Source: Streptomyces olivochromogenes (GTDB taxonomy: Bacteria > Actinomycetota > Actinomycetes > Streptomycetales > Streptomycetaceae). From it: 64,000 bases of DNA. The DNA is taken from the NCBI RefSeq assembly GCF_001514115.1, contig NZ_KQ948478.1, positions 1 through 64,000 on the forward strand, in the 5' to 3' direction. This document shows positions 18,228 through 27,800 of this stretch, in pieces. Both the position numbers and the translations under genes were made by a program. The notes under the pieces were generated by a model. It was not told the DNA's origin. It saw nothing but the letters and a program-made list of their open reading frames with translations, and ran no database searches. Position 1 is the first letter of the stretch; each line of letters begins with the position of its first letter.

Positions 18228-18429
18228 CAATCGGTGCCCGTCGCCTCGCGGTGCCGGCCGGCGGCTCAGGGTGGCTACCGGTGGCGCGGTGCGGTGGCGC
18301 GGATCTCCGCGAGGACGGCGCCCGCCACGGGGTCACGGTGCACGGGGACGTACAGGGCCAAGTCGGCCTCCCCAGCGGTGAACCAGTCCCCTGCTCACGG
18401 GCCCGGGGTGGTCGACAGCTCACGGCCAC

Positions 18430-18776
18430 CGAGCGGGCTGACCACGAGTCGGACGATCACAGCAGTCCCTCCATCCGGCCAGACTCTCCCGCCTCACCCT
18501 TGAGGCGGGGGCTCGGCCTCGGCAAGACGGCGTCGAGACCGGTCGGCGTCTCCCCCTCCCTGTTCCGCCGAGTGCCACCGCGAGCCCGACATCGAGCAGG
18601 ATCCTGCTCGGATCGTGGACCACCCACGGCTTGCGCCACGGCGCGAGCGCCGCCGATATCGCAGTGTCAGGGCCACACCTGCGGACCGTCTCCGCCGGCA
18701 GTACGGCCCCGGCCTTGGGAGACCCCCCCGTGACAGCCGCCCTCGACGCGGTCACGGGGGTAGTACCCGGCACCAT
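18430..18776 (-). pseudogene. IS1380-family transposase N-terminal fragment
   Basis: The minus frame gives CGPDTAISAALAPWRKPW and HDPSRILLDVGLAVALGG, the conserved N-terminal region of IS1380 transposases. Downstream the sense is lost and the DDE domain is absent. Confidence 0.5.
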
Positions 18777-18803
18777 TCTTCAGGGGACATCGGGGGAACT
18801 GCC

Positions 18804-19457
18804 TCACGCCTGGGCGAGAGGTGCGACCGGAACGGTGGCGCCGAGCGCGGCGCCCTGCGACGCGGTGATGCGCTTGATGACGAGCCCCAGCAGCACGGCC
18901 GCCGCGATCACGAGCGCCTCCGCCACCACGAGGAAGCCATCTCCCCCGGGGCCCCCGGCACGAGCACCGACGCGTGGGTGATCCAGGCGACCCACTACAG
19001 GTTCACCAGTGTCGTGTCTCGCTTCTGCTTGCACGACGCGGAGCTCGCGCACCCCATGTCGAGGACGAACTGGCGCAGGACAAGGAAGTTGGCCACCGGT
19101 ATGAACCACGTGCCGATCGTCCAGCCCCGACTCGGGACCGAGGCCCAGGGGGTACAGCTCCTGGGCGTTGCGCCGGGACCGGACGAGCCACACGAGGAGC
19201 AGCGCGATCGCAAGAGTCATCAGATAGAGGAAAATCATGGAGATGAGGCCCGACTTGTGCAGGGACGCATCCGTATGGTGCAGGTTGTGATCCCGGACCG
19301 CCGCCGCGCGGAACGTGTCCGCCACGGCAGCCGCCGCTATCGCCACCGAGCGGAGCGGGCACGGATCCAGGCAGCTTTGCGGGCGGCACTCGTCATCGTC
19401 TTTGGCCTGTCTCGGAGGCATGTACGGCCGCAGCGGACACCGGCGCGGAGTACTCAT
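18804..19457 (-). pseudogene. DUF4328 membrane protein, frameshifted
   Basis: Membrane segments appear in order in different frames: AIAAAAVADTFRAAAV, ISMIFLYLMTLAIALLLVWL followed by RSRRNAQELYPLG, then in another frame GWTIGTWFIPVANFLVLRQF, and finally VIAAAVLLGLVIKRIT. This is the pattern of DUF4328 proteins. At least two frameshifts separate them, so the gene is probably dead. One frame is open through the whole length by chance of GC bias. Confidence 0.55.
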
Positions 19458-19785
19458 AGGGTCTGAATCACCGCACGCTTGTACGACTTTCGGGTCCTCA
19501 GCCGCGGGATGCAGGTACCCGACGGCAGAGGGCCGTCAGCGCACGGAGACCGGCTGCGGGCAGCACGCCGATCAGGCAGGATGCAGTCGAATCGGAGGCA
19601 ACCGGCCCGAACACAGCGGGCTCGGCCCTTGTCCAATGACACCTCGGACACCGCAGCTGATGAAAGCGCGAGGTTAGAGCTCTCGCGCATGTGTGAGCTA
19701 CGAAGTATCCGCAGGTCAGTCGCCTTGTCTGCGGGGACGCCCTGCGGGTGTGAAAACATCGGTTGGGGCCCGGTCGGCCTGGTTG
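19458..19785. other. Gap without a convincing gene
   Basis: Open frames here lack recognisable motifs and plausible starts. It separates the DUF4328 relic from the convergent end of the LLM oxidoreductase gene. Confidence 0.3.
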
Positions 19786-20652
19786 TTACTCCGGGCGAAT
19801 CCAGGTTTGGGCGATTTCCGCGACCCAGGTGGCCGCCGCCTCGGGAGCAGGTGGGGGTGCGCCGACGACGACCAGTTCGGTGACGCCTGCCGCGCCAAGT
19901 GCGGGGAGGTGCTCCGGGGTGCCGTCGCTCAGCGCGACGGCGACTGTGAGCTCGTCAAAAGCGCGACCGTGGCGCGCGCACTCGTCGACGAGAACGGCGA
20001 TGCGCGCCGGGACGTCGGCCACCGGGACGCTGAACCCGTACCAGCCATCGGCGAGCGTGACCGCGCGGCGCAAGGCGGCGTCGCTGTTGCCTCCGACCAC
20101 GACCGGGAGCCGACCGCCGCGCAACGGCTTCGGGTTGACCCGGATCGCATCGAACCGGGTGAACTCCCCTGTGAAGGAGGCCGGGTCCTCGGCCCAGAGA
20201 GTGCGCATCGCGGCGAGGTACTCTTCGGTGCGCTGCCCGCGCCTGGCGAAGGGGACTCCGAGCGCTGCGAATTCCTCGGCCGACCAGCCGACTCCGACCC
20301 CGAGGCTGAACCGCCCGGCGGAGAGCACATCGAGTGTGGCGGCCTGTTTGGCGACCACGATCGGATTGTGCTCAGGCAGTAGGAGTACCCCGGTGGCGAG
20401 TTCGATCCGGCTGGTGACCGCCGCAGCGAAGGTCAGGGCAAGCAGCGGGTCCAGCCAGTCCGCGTCCGCGAGCACGGCGATCCGGCCGTCCACGGAGTAG
20501 GGGTAACGGGAGGCGGGCGCATCCACGAGCACCACGTGCTCGCCGCACCAGAGCCTCGCGAAGCCGTGCGTCTCCGCGGCTGTGGCCACCGCACGGATCA
20601 CCTCGGGACGGGCACCGTCACCGATACCGAGCGCGTGCAACCCCACTCGCAT
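19786..20652 (-). CDS. LLM-class F420-dependent oxidoreductase
   Basis: The 288-residue protein has the bacterial luciferase-like TIM barrel: LWCGEHVVLVDA near 34-45, IELATGVLLLPEHNPIVVAK, LDVLSAGRFSLGVGVGWS and VVVGGNSDAALRRAV. It should use reduced F420 (or FMN) to reduce or oxygenate an unknown substrate in the cytoplasm. GGAGG lies 6 nt before the ATG. It is a single-gene unit. Confidence 0.9.
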   Translation of the reverse strand: MRVGLHALGIGDGARPEVIRAVATAAETHGFARLWCGEHVVLVDAPASRYPYSVDGRIAVLADADWLDPLLALTFAAAVTSRIELATGVLLLPEHNPIVVAKQAATLDVLSAGRFSLGVGVGWSAEEFAALGVPFARRGQRTEEYLAAMRTLWAEDPASFTGEFTRFDAIRVNPKPLRGGRLPVVVGGNSDAALRRAVTLADGWYGFSVPVADVPARIAVLVDECARHGRAFDELTVAVALSDGTPEHLPALGAAGVTELVVVGAPPPAPEAAATWVAEIAQTWIRPE

Positions 20653-20775
20653 TCTCCACCTCCGGGCGTCACCTTAGGTGCGAAGGGCGGACGCGCTCGG
20701 TGACGTGGCGCGACGCGCGCGGAGGCAGCGGGGCCTGTCGTCCGGACGAGTGAGACCACCGCCCCCGCCGTTGAC

Positions 20776-20937
20776 ATGCCTGCGTCCGCGATCGCGGATC
20801 TGTTCGATATGCACATCAACACTTCTGTCCGCCGGGTCCAGCATGCCAAGAGGGACTGGATCGATTACGTGGTGGCCAGAGCAGAGGAGCGAGGTGTCGA
20901 GGTTTCGAGGTGTCGAGGATTAGCGCCTGCCAGGTAG
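20776..20937 (+). pseudogene. C-terminal fragment of a tyrosine recombinase/integrase-like protein
   Basis: Only 53 residues remain: PASAIADLFDMHINTSVRRV followed by AKRDWIDYVVARAEE. This matches the tail often seen at the end of Streptomyces site-specific integrases. The catalytic domain is not found upstream. A GAGGTGTC/GAGGTTTCGAGGTGTC reiteration near 20889 alters the last codons. Confidence 0.5.
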
Positions 20938-21092
20938 TTGACACTTGCTGTGTCACATCTGAGGGACAGGGCCGACGACCTGGCAACATCCTCTTGGTGT
21001 CTCAGGCCTCCGGCACTGTGGCGTTCCCACCGACGAGGTCGGTGGTGAGAATTGGGGTGCCGTCCGGTCCCGGCGCATTCAACAATCGTCCA

Positions 21093-21839
21093 GTGACTGA
21101 TGAGAAGCGTTGCCTCACCCTTCGCGTTGTCGTTCCTGATCCCACGCGGAGGGGCGCAAACGTGGAGGTTCGGGCGCTGATTGATGGTAGGGACATCCTG
21201 GCTGACGCATTCGCAGAGGGCCCGGGCGAAGATCCCCAGTACCTCTTGGTGCCGGGCGGCCCTCTCACTGCTACATCCGAACCACACGAGGTGCGGCTGG
21301 CCGAGGCAGCGTGCACCGAAGGCTGCTGCGGCGCTCTCTACGTGACCATCCAGCGCAACGGCGATTACGTGCTCTGGGACGAGTGGCGCAATCCCGACGG
21401 GGACGAGGTTGACCTGCCTGCCTTCCGCTTTGAGGCTCAGGAGTACCAAAGAGAAGTCGAGCGGGCGGCCGCGGACCGCAGCTGGGAATGGCCGGCGCGG
21501 ACCGTTGCACGACTGCTGGAGCAAGACCTCCGAGCACGCACTGACTGGCTCGCACAGTGGGAATGTGAACTCGGCGCCCTGTCCGCCTGGCCCTGGGAAC
21601 CGCACCAGGTCAACGTCTTCCTCTTCCATCCAGGCCGCTCTGCGATCAGGGAAGACCGTCCATGGCTGCAGTTCCGGATGATCCTCGCCGTCTCCGGTGA
21701 CGACCCGGCCGATGAAGCTGAACGGCTCGCTGAGCAACTCGTCGCAGCTGACCCACGCCAAGCCGCCGAAGTCTGCGGTGGCTCACCGGAGTTCGCCAGG
21801 CAACTCGGTTACTCATGGCCGCAGCTTCGCAGAGGCTGA
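21093..21839 (+). CDS. Hypothetical protein with C-x3-CC motif, long paralogue
   Basis: The 248-residue protein shares its first about 130 residues with the product of 505-909: matching LRVVVPDPTRRGANVEVRAL start, ACTEGCCGALYVTIQRNGDY, LWDEWRNPDG and FRFEAQEYQREV. Cysteines of the motif are conserved in spacing. An added C-terminal part (about 131-248) has WEWPARTVARLLEQDL and LAQWECELGALSAWPWEP and FLFHPGRSAI. The start is uncertain: GTG 21093 best matches the paralogue's start, but no strong ribosome binding site precedes it and the frame is open from 20910. Function unknown. Confidence 0.65.
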   Translation: MTDEKRCLTLRVVVPDPTRRGANVEVRALIDGRDILADAFAEGPGEDPQYLLVPGGPLTATSEPHEVRLAEAACTEGCCGALYVTIQRNGDYVLWDEWRNPDGDEVDLPAFRFEAQEYQREVERAAADRSWEWPARTVARLLEQDLRARTDWLAQWECELGALSAWPWEPHQVNVFLFHPGRSAIREDRPWLQFRMILAVSGDDPADEAERLAEQLVAADPRQAAEVCGGSPEFARQLGYSWPQLRRG

Positions 21840-21932
21840 GCCATGTAGCCTCCGACCCCGTACGTCACGTTTCCAGCGGGCTCCGGCCAACCCCGGCTCC
21901 TTACTCCTCACTGCTTACAGAAGGTCACTGTC

Positions 21933-22271
21933 ATGAAGAACGAGCGGGAATTCTTTTCACCGGACACCATGCAGTGGCGCACCGGGCCGCAGCCCGGGAC
22001 CGCCGAGAGGATTCTGAGCAGGGACGAGGCTGATCCGGAGGCCCTGACCCGGCTGGTGCGCTGGGAGCCCGGCCTCGACACCTCGCTCTCCGGCGTGATC
22101 CGGCACGAGTGGGTCGAGGAGGTCTATCTCCTCGAAGGCGACCTGCACGACCTGACCCTGGACCAAACCTTCCGCGCCGGAGACTTCGCCGCCCGGCCCC
22201 CAGGCATGGAACACGGCCCGTACCGGACAACCGGAGGCTGCGTGATGTTGGAGATCCGCTACCGGCCGTAG
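21933..22271 (+). CDS. Cupin-domain protein (intact copy)
   Basis: The 112-residue single-cupin protein follows AGAAGG with normal spacing. RHEWVEEVYLLEGDLHDLTL and FAARPPGMEHGPY cover the two cupin motifs; metal ligands would be His/Glu from HEWVEEV and the His of MEHGPY. It is probably a small metal-binding or sensor protein of the ChrR/anti-sigma-like cupin group, inferred from size only. A truncated near-identical duplicate is at 5468-5733. Confidence 0.8.
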   Translation: MKNEREFFSPDTMQWRTGPQPGTAERILSRDEADPEALTRLVRWEPGLDTSLSGVIRHEWVEEVYLLEGDLHDLTLDQTFRAGDFAARPPGMEHGPYRTTGGCVMLEIRYRP

Positions 22272-22293
22272 AGCGTGGCCCGAGTTCCGGTCT

Positions 22294-22480
22294 TCAGTGG
22301 AGGCTACGGAGCCAGATGATCGCGCCACGTAGGCGGAGTCCGGCCAGGTAGCAGGTCGGGGCTTTGTCGTAGCGGGTGCTCGCCGAGTCCGCGCCACTCG
22401 TTGATCTCTTCGATGGTCGTCCGCCGGTCTGGGTTCGCGAACTGTCCTATCGGTTGGTGCTCCTGCAGCGACCTGACGAG
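22294..22480 (-). pseudogene. IS5-family transposase C-terminal relic
   Basis: Minus frames give TTIEEINEWRGL, then after a frameshift TRYDKAPTCYLAGLRLRGAI and IWLRSLH before the stop at 22294. This is the typical RYD-K-x-YLA end of IS5-type transposases. The upstream catalytic part is missing; 22481-22779 is not recognisable. Confidence 0.5.
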
Positions 22481-22779
22481 CCGGCGCTCATGCGTGAAAC
22501 CGCCGAGCACCTGTGGGTGCACAGACCCGGACCGGGATCGCGTCGCAGCGGACCTGACGAGGCGGGCAGGCGCCCTGGAGGCCGGCTGAGTTGGGACACG
22601 ATGTCCATGCTGCGGCCAGAGGCGGATCGACGCCACGGTGACGGTGACCTGGAAGACGTTTCCACACCAACGCGGGCCGGCTGCCCCGAGCCCCGGCAGC
22701 GGCTGACGGTCATCCGTCGCTCGAGGCGCGCCTGGGACGACGCAACGGGCTCAGGAGCGCGCCGGCACAGCTCGACGAT

Positions 22780-22854
22780 CTCAGCCTTGAAGTCCGACGT
22801 GAACGAACGGCGAGGCCGAGACTTCTTCTTCCCCAGGCTCTCCATGATGGACAC
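22780..22854 (-). pseudogene. IS3-family OrfA start fragment
   Basis: The frame begins SIMESLGKKKSRPRRSFTSD and FKAEIVELCRR, the well-known start of IS3 OrfA proteins, preceded by GAAAGGG. After residue 32 the sequence no longer matches the helix-turn-helix, so a frameshift or deletion ended it. Confidence 0.55.
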
Positions 22855-23052
22855 CCTTTCGGGGCAGATCCCCTGATCTCAAATGTCCGTCAAAGTGGAT
22901 CAAGCCCAGATATCTCCTTCTCCAGCGGAGAGACAGCAGGATCTGGCGTCTATGAGTTCGTAACAGGATCTTCTGCGTTGGCCCGGATACAGCCACAGTG
23001 AAGCGGTCGAGAGATCTTCGAGTCGTGGAAGCTGACGGAGGGGCCCCCTGAG

Positions 23053-23442
23053 CTACTCGCTCGGTCGCTTTCCGTAGTAGGGGCTGACGGTCCGGGCCAG
23101 CTTCCGCTGGATCACCCGCAGCACCCTGATCGTCGTCGCGTCGTCGCGCCCCGTGGTCGTTGACCATTCGACGCCCGAGCCGGCGAGGTCGCTGACGAAG
23201 ACGATCTCTGAAGCCAGAAGTGTCCGTGCCCAGTCCGCTGCGCCGAGTGGGGCGTCTTCGCCAAGGGCCCTCCGGAGCCTTTGGCACTGGTCGAACAGAT
23301 CCTGCGTGTCAGTAAACCCCATGCCGACGGCGAGTTGATCGCTGCAGTGTGCGGGGCCACCCCACTCCAGGAGCGCACGAGTCAACAGTTCGACCTCGTG
23401 CTCGGTCAACAGCTCGCTGGCTCTCACCATGTCTTGCGACAC
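23053..23442 (-). CDS. Hypothetical acidic protein
   Basis: The 129-residue protein begins at GTG 23442, about 10 nt after GGAAAGG. It reads well as a soluble mixed alpha protein: ASELLTEHEVELLTRALLEW, GFTDTQDLFDQCQRLRRAL, LLASEIVFVSDLAGSGVEW and TTIRVLRVIQRKL. I recognise no family. It lies between IS3 and IS5 relics. An in-frame ATG at 23430 is possible. Confidence 0.6.
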   Translation of the reverse strand: MSQDMVRASELLTEHEVELLTRALLEWGGPAHCSDQLAVGMGFTDTQDLFDQCQRLRRALGEDAPLGAADWARTLLASEIVFVSDLAGSGVEWSTTTGRDDATTIRVLRVIQRKLARTVSPYYGKRPSE

Positions 23443-23574
23443 AGGCTCGCCCTTTCCAGTAATCCGCCGAACCGGGCCCGGTGCCTAGCCTGCACGGACA
23501 CCATGTTCCACCGGATCGGGGATGGCATTTGCCGTCGCATCCGGTCTGGAATTTCACTCGAAGCCCTCGGGTGA

Positions 23575-24350
23575 TCACGCTACCTGTCTCTTGAGTCGCC
23601 CCCAGCAGATGAGGCTGCAGGCCAGCGAGACGAATGCGTCGTGCAGTTCAAGACGTCGCTCCCAGCGGACAGCGAGGCGTTTGAACTGGTGGAGCAGGGC
23701 GAAGGTCTGCTCCACGACATCACGGAGCTTGCCCAGGCCCTTGATGTTCGGGGCGCCCTTGCGGGAGATCACTGGCATGATGCGCCGGCATTGCAGCTCG
23801 CGCCGCACGGCTCGGGAGTCGTACGCCTTGTCGCCCAGGACGGATTCGGGGCGGCGTCGTCGACGGCCCGGACGCCCGACCACCGGCGGGATGCCGTCAA
23901 CCAGGTTGAGTGTCTGGGTGATGTCGTTGACCTTGGCCGCGGTCGTGATGACGTGGAGCGGGATGCCGCGTCCGTCGCAGATCAGGTGGTGTTCGCTGCC
24001 CGTCTTCCGCCGGTCGACCGGTGACGGATCGGTTGAGGCTCCCCCCCAACTCCGTCCCGCCGCCCGCCACGGCAGCCCTCGCCTCCAGTACCCGAGCCAG
24101 CGTCGTTGCCACACACGAGACGACGTGCCCGCAGATCGTGTCGCACCTGTCGGCCGGCGACAGGACGGTCCGCCAGACACCGCTGGTAGTAGCAGTGCAC
24201 GCGCGTGGATCTCCGTCCGCGTCTCGGACGCGCGGCCGACCCCGCCGGGTAGCGCATAGCAAGTCGGGCCTCTCCCCCGCCCAGGCCACCTCCGCGACCT
24301 CCACCCCAACCCCGGGAAAAGGAAGGTCGGAGGCGAACCGCATCCATCAC
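23575..24350 (-). pseudogene. IS5-family transposase relic
   Basis: The C-terminal part is continuous: CDGRGIPLHVITTAAKVND, VDGIPPVVGRPGRRRRRPES, LGDKAYDSRAVRRELQ (second DDE Asp), KGAPNIKGLGKLRDVVEQTF and FALLHQFKRLAVRWERRLEL (Glu region) to SLICWGRLKRQ. N-terminal transposase sequence lies in other minus frames between 24050 and 24350, so the gene is frameshifted. Confidence 0.75.
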
Positions 24351-24719
24351 GCCCAGGTGATGCCCGCCAGCTCTGGATCACGCCATGTACCCCCAATTCG
24401 GCGACAGAGCCCGAGAAGTGGGCCGGACCCGTTCAACAGCCCCAGCATGACGGTCTGCGGTGGCCCCGTCTTGTGAAGGTTCCCTGTATTGCCTACGCAC
24501 TGAAGCGGCCCCGGGCACGGTGTGAACTGGCCGCTGGGATGCGGTTGTTGTCGCGACCGGGCCTCGGCATGATGGATGCCGCATGCCATGAATCGACGCT
24601 GCCCATCGCCTCTCCGTGATGGGACCCGGCCGGCATTCATGTCGCGATATAGCGTTAGTCTTCTCCTCGCGCCGCTGCCTGCGTCGCGCGGAGACGTTTC
24701 ACAGGACCAGGACGGAAGT
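24351..24719. other. Gap upstream of the DUF1707 gene
   Basis: No coding feature is recognised. The end near 24650-24719 has a less GC-rich patch (GATATAGCGTTAGTC) that could hold the promoter of the downstream gene. Confidence 0.3.
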
Positions 24720-25379
24720 ATGTCGGGAGAGATTTCGCCCACCGGGAAGCACTCCGGCCCCGGCTCGCCGCCCGAGCTGCGAGCCTCTCATGCCGATCGG
24801 GACCGGGTGGTGGATGTGCTGCGTATCGCGGCGGGGGACGGCCTGCTGACCGCGGACGAGTTGGACGAGCGCCTGGAAGCTGCCCTGTCGGCGCGGACTC
24901 TGAGCGAACTGTCCACGCTCACCGCTGACCTGCCGCCCGTATCGGCTACGGTCGGCGGGACTGGAGCAGAGGTCAAGGACATAGTTCGGATCGAACAGGT
25001 ACACAGCGGCGCGGTCGAGCGCGTGGGGCGCTGGGTGGTACCGCGGAGGCTGGAGCTCGCGGTGACGTACTGCCAGGTGACGCTTGACTTCACTGACGCA
25101 GTGATCACGCACGGCACCTTGCGGATCGACGTGGGCATGACGGGGAGGACCCTGACGCTGGTCACGAGGCCGGGCATCGTGGTCGATACTGATGGTCTCC
25201 AGCTGGTGCACAGCAGGGTCAAGTACCGTCAGACTCCGACGGATCCTGATACGCCGGTCACTCTGCGAGTGGAGCTGGTCGGTCAGAAGGCCCACGGCCG
25301 CGTGGTGGTGCGACCCCCGCGTCGGACGTTCGGGCAGTGGCTGCTGCGCAAGCCCACGTCACCTTCTAGAGGAGCTTGA
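24720..25379 (+). CDS. DUF1707 protein with cell-wall-response-like C-terminal domain
   Basis: The 219-residue protein has an N-terminal DUF1707 module (LRASHADRDRVVDVLRIAA, GLLTADELDERLEAALSA, LSTLTADLP, about 23-72). The C-terminal half (KDIVRIEQVHSGAVERVGRW, RLELAVTYCQVTLDFTDAVI, TLTLVTRPGIVVDTDG) is the beta-rich pattern seen in DUF1707/LiaF-like proteins. No membrane helix is evident. A GGAAG site lies unusually close to the ATG. It may sense or respond to envelope stress by family analogy only. Confidence 0.8.
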   Translation: MSGEISPTGKHSGPGSPPELRASHADRDRVVDVLRIAAGDGLLTADELDERLEAALSARTLSELSTLTADLPPVSATVGGTGAEVKDIVRIEQVHSGAVERVGRWVVPRRLELAVTYCQVTLDFTDAVITHGTLRIDVGMTGRTLTLVTRPGIVVDTDGLQLVHSRVKYRQTPTDPDTPVTLRVELVGQKAHGRVVVRPPRRTFGQWLLRKPTSPSRGA

Positions 25380-25459
25380 CTTCGTCGTCGTGAACTGTCG
25401 GCGGGGCGGTCGCTCTGGTCTCCTAAAATCGGCGACACTTACGTATTGCGGGCACGGCC

Positions 25460-26260
25460 GCTGCCGAGGTGAGCCTGGTCGGCTCGACTGCTTGGTCTGG
25501 TCGGCTTCGCTGCGGGCGAGCCTGGAGGACTCGGTTCCGGTCTCGATCAAGGTGGCGGAGAAGGTGGGCCAGTCCACGATCGCCGTGCAGAGCCGCGCGT
25601 CGGTGAGGGTGCGGCTCCGGCCCGTGAACGCCTCGTTCGATGCGACCGTGATACTGCTCTTCCCCTCACGCTCGGCGAGAAGTTGGAAGAGCCTCTCCGC
25701 GCCGCGGCGGTCCCGTTCGAGGTAGTCGAGTTCGTCGAGTTCGTCGAGTTCGATAAGGCCGACGCGCCCGCAGCGGGCGCGGGTCTTGCCCAGCTGTTTG
25801 TCGTCGGCGGCTTCGACCGGCTCGTTCACCAAGGACGTCGCGATCGCCGCCCCCAGCCACCGTGCCGTGAGGGAAGTGCCTTGGCCTGCCGCATCACGGG
25901 GATTCCGCGGCAGGCCAAGGAAATCGCAACCCCAACGCCCAACCCCGCGCCCCCTGGGAGGCTCGGGCCCTGTGCTCATACGCCTGCCGGTCAGGTGTCT
26001 TGGGGGCGGAACCCGTCGAGATCGGCCTCGATGGGTCGGGTGCGGGAGCGACGTACTCGGCGTCTGCCTGCGGGCCCAAGCCGTCACGTCGGAGGCGTGG
26101 CTCGTCTCGATCTCCGGCGCGAGCTGCTCGTCGGCGATGTGCTCGACCTGGGCAGGCAGCAGGTGCCGACGAGCGAGGTCGTCCGGAGCGTGGCAGAGCG
26201 CCGTGCGCTCGGGGCCCGCGGATAGGACTTGGCGGGCGGTGTTGAGGGCTCGGGAGACGG
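25460..26260 (-). pseudogene. IS21-family IstB helper ATPase relic
   Basis: The C-terminal half reads as IstB: ATSLVNEPVEAADDKQLGKT, ERDRRGAERLFQLLAEREGK, ITVASNEAFTGRSRTLTDAR and LCTAIVDWPTFSATLIETGT. The Walker A loop (GxxGxGKS/T) is absent upstream, where only AQVEHIADEQLAPEIETSHA-like sequence remains. The Walker B region is changed to ELDELDELDYLE by a triple 9-bp repeat (25725-25751). No istA is found. The sequence TCCTAAAATCGGCGACA near 25430 may be the IS end. Confidence 0.6.
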
Positions 26261-26304
26261 TGGCCTGCCCGACGTCCAGGAGCGTGCGGTACTTCTCCCC
26301 GCCC

Positions 26305-26430
26305 TGGACCCCCGCCCTGGACCTCCGCCTTGGGCCCCGCCCTGGACCTCCGCCTTGGGCCCCGCCCTGGACCTCCGCCTTGGGCCCCGCCCTGGACCTC
26401 CGCCTTGGGCCCCGCCTCGGGCCCCCGCCT
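26305..26430. repeat. 25-bp tandem repeat (minisatellite)
   Basis: Four clean copies of a 25-bp unit (starting ACCTCCGCCTTGGGCCCCGC) begin at 26321, 26346, 26371 and 26396, with degenerate partial copies on both sides. The unit is not a multiple of three, yet minus frames stay open through it (Pro/Gly/Arg/Ala-rich). It sits between the IstB relic and the end of fabV. Confidence 0.85.
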
Positions 26431-26585
26431 TGGGTCAGGCGGGCCGCTGCTCGGGCATGGGTGAAGCCGCCTCGCTCAGCCGGCGCGGCCACCAGGACCT
26501 CCTCCTTGGCGCGGCGCACGGCGCCGATCACCTCAGTGCGCTCCTTGAAATGGCGTTCCCCTATGCCGGATGCCGGATGCCGGGG

Positions 26586-27800
26586 TCAGGGTGTGTAGGT
26601 GGGCCAAGGGATGTCAGTGGCGACTGCGGCGGTGTAGTCGATGCCCGGCACGGAGAATCCGTACAGGCGTTGGACTTCGGCGCGGAACCAGGCAAGGTCG
26701 GCGAGGTCGGCGATGGTGTTGGTGGTGGCGGCCTCCCAGCGTTCGGCGACGGCCGCCTGTACGTCGTCAGTGAGTTCCCAGTTGTCCAGGCGGACCCGGC
26801 CTTCGTCATCCACAGTGAGCGGGGCAGCACCGGTGAGCTGGTCCCAGAGGGCGGCGAGCTGGTGTACCGGCGGAACCATGTGCTCTCCAACGACGCCGCG
26901 CAGCAGCCCTGTGTACAGAGCGATGCCGGGGATGGCGGTGGAGGACTGGGTGACGGCGGCGCCGTTGACAGAGGTAACGGCCCGCCCGCCCACCGTTTTC
27001 TCGAGCAGCTCGTTCAGGGTGCGGGCGGTGGCCTCCAAGTGGGCCTTGGCCGCGCCGATGGTGCCCTGCCGGTAGATCGCCGCTGTCAGCGGCGATCCGA
27101 TGTACGACAGCGCGGCGGTAGCGAAGCCGTCGCCGAGCAGGTTCCGTCCGGCGAGGTGGTCGACCCAGCGTTCCCAGTCCGCGCCGCCCATCACGGCCAC
27201 GGTCTGGTCGACGTCATCGTCCTCGGCCGGCCCGGTCTCGACCTCGCGGACCTCGGGAACGCCCTGGTCGTCGAAAAGTAGGGTCTTGGTGCGGTTCGCC
27301 TGGCCGATCGGCTTGAGGACGGAGGCGTACGTGGTGCCGGTGTCGGGGTCAGTGCGCCGGGGCGCGGCCACCGAGTAGATCAGGTAATCGAGCCTGCCGC
27401 CGAAACGCTGCTCGATGAGGTCGGCGACCTCGTTCTTCATCGTGTCGGAGAACGCGTCGCCGTTGAGGAAGACCAGATCCCGCCCGGCGGTGCGGGCGAT
27501 GTCGGCGGTGGCGGCAGTGCGGTACCAGCCGGCTGTAGCGGTACGACGTTCGGTGGGGGCCTTCTCGAAGGAGACCATGATGCCGCGGATGCCGGCGCGC
27601 TTGAGTCCGGCGAGAGTGGCCGCCAGGCCGTATCCGGCCGAGGAACCGATGATCAGAGCCACCGGCCCGGCGCCCTCCGGCACGTTGGCAGGGTCGGGGC
27701 ATGCCTGCCACATGTCGGCCACCAGTTGCTCGCAGCCCGCCGGGTGGGAGTCGAGGAAGAGGAAGCCCCGGTTGCGGGGGGTGAGAACGCGCTCGCTCAC
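26586..27800 (-). CDS. fabV: Trans-2-enoyl-CoA/ACP reductase FabV
   Basis: The 404-residue protein matches FabV, the NAD(P)H-dependent enoyl reductase for the last step of fatty-acid elongation and a known triclosan-tolerant replacement of FabI. It shows ALIIGSSAGYGLA (49-60, nucleotide binding), FEKAPTERRTATAGWYR, the FabV active site Y243-x8-K252 (YRQGTIGAAK), and the C-terminal GIDYTAAVATDIPWP. Length is normal (about 400). GTG 27800 overlaps the stop of a small upstream ORF by 4 bp (GTGA), so it is probably translationally coupled to it. The flanks are IS relics, suggesting acquisition. Confidence 0.93.
   Translation of the reverse strand: MSERVLTPRNRGFLFLDSHPAGCEQLVADMWQACPDPANVPEGAGPVALIIGSSAGYGLAATLAGLKRAGIRGIMVSFEKAPTERRTATAGWYRTAATADIARTAGRDLVFLNGDAFSDTMKNEVADLIEQRFGGRLDYLIYSVAAPRRTDPDTGTTYASVLKPIGQANRTKTLLFDDQGVPEVREVETGPAEDDDVDQTVAVMGGADWERWVDHLAGRNLLGDGFATAALSYIGSPLTAAIYRQGTIGAAKAHLEATARTLNELLEKTVGGRAVTSVNGAAVTQSSTAIPGIALYTGLLRGVVGEHMVPPVHQLAALWDQLTGAAPLTVDDEGRVRLDNWELTDDVQAAVAERWEAATTNTIADLADLAWFRAEVQRLYGFSVPGIDYTAAVATDIPWPTYTP

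Noticed and set aside
26305..26430. CRISPR array
   Set aside because: Repeats are head-to-tail with no spacers and contain no dyad; it is a minisatellite.
25359..26531. A single 390-residue protein spanning the IstB relic and the minisatellite
   Set aside because: Only the C-terminal half is IstB-like; the rest is low-complexity repeat and the Walker A is absent.
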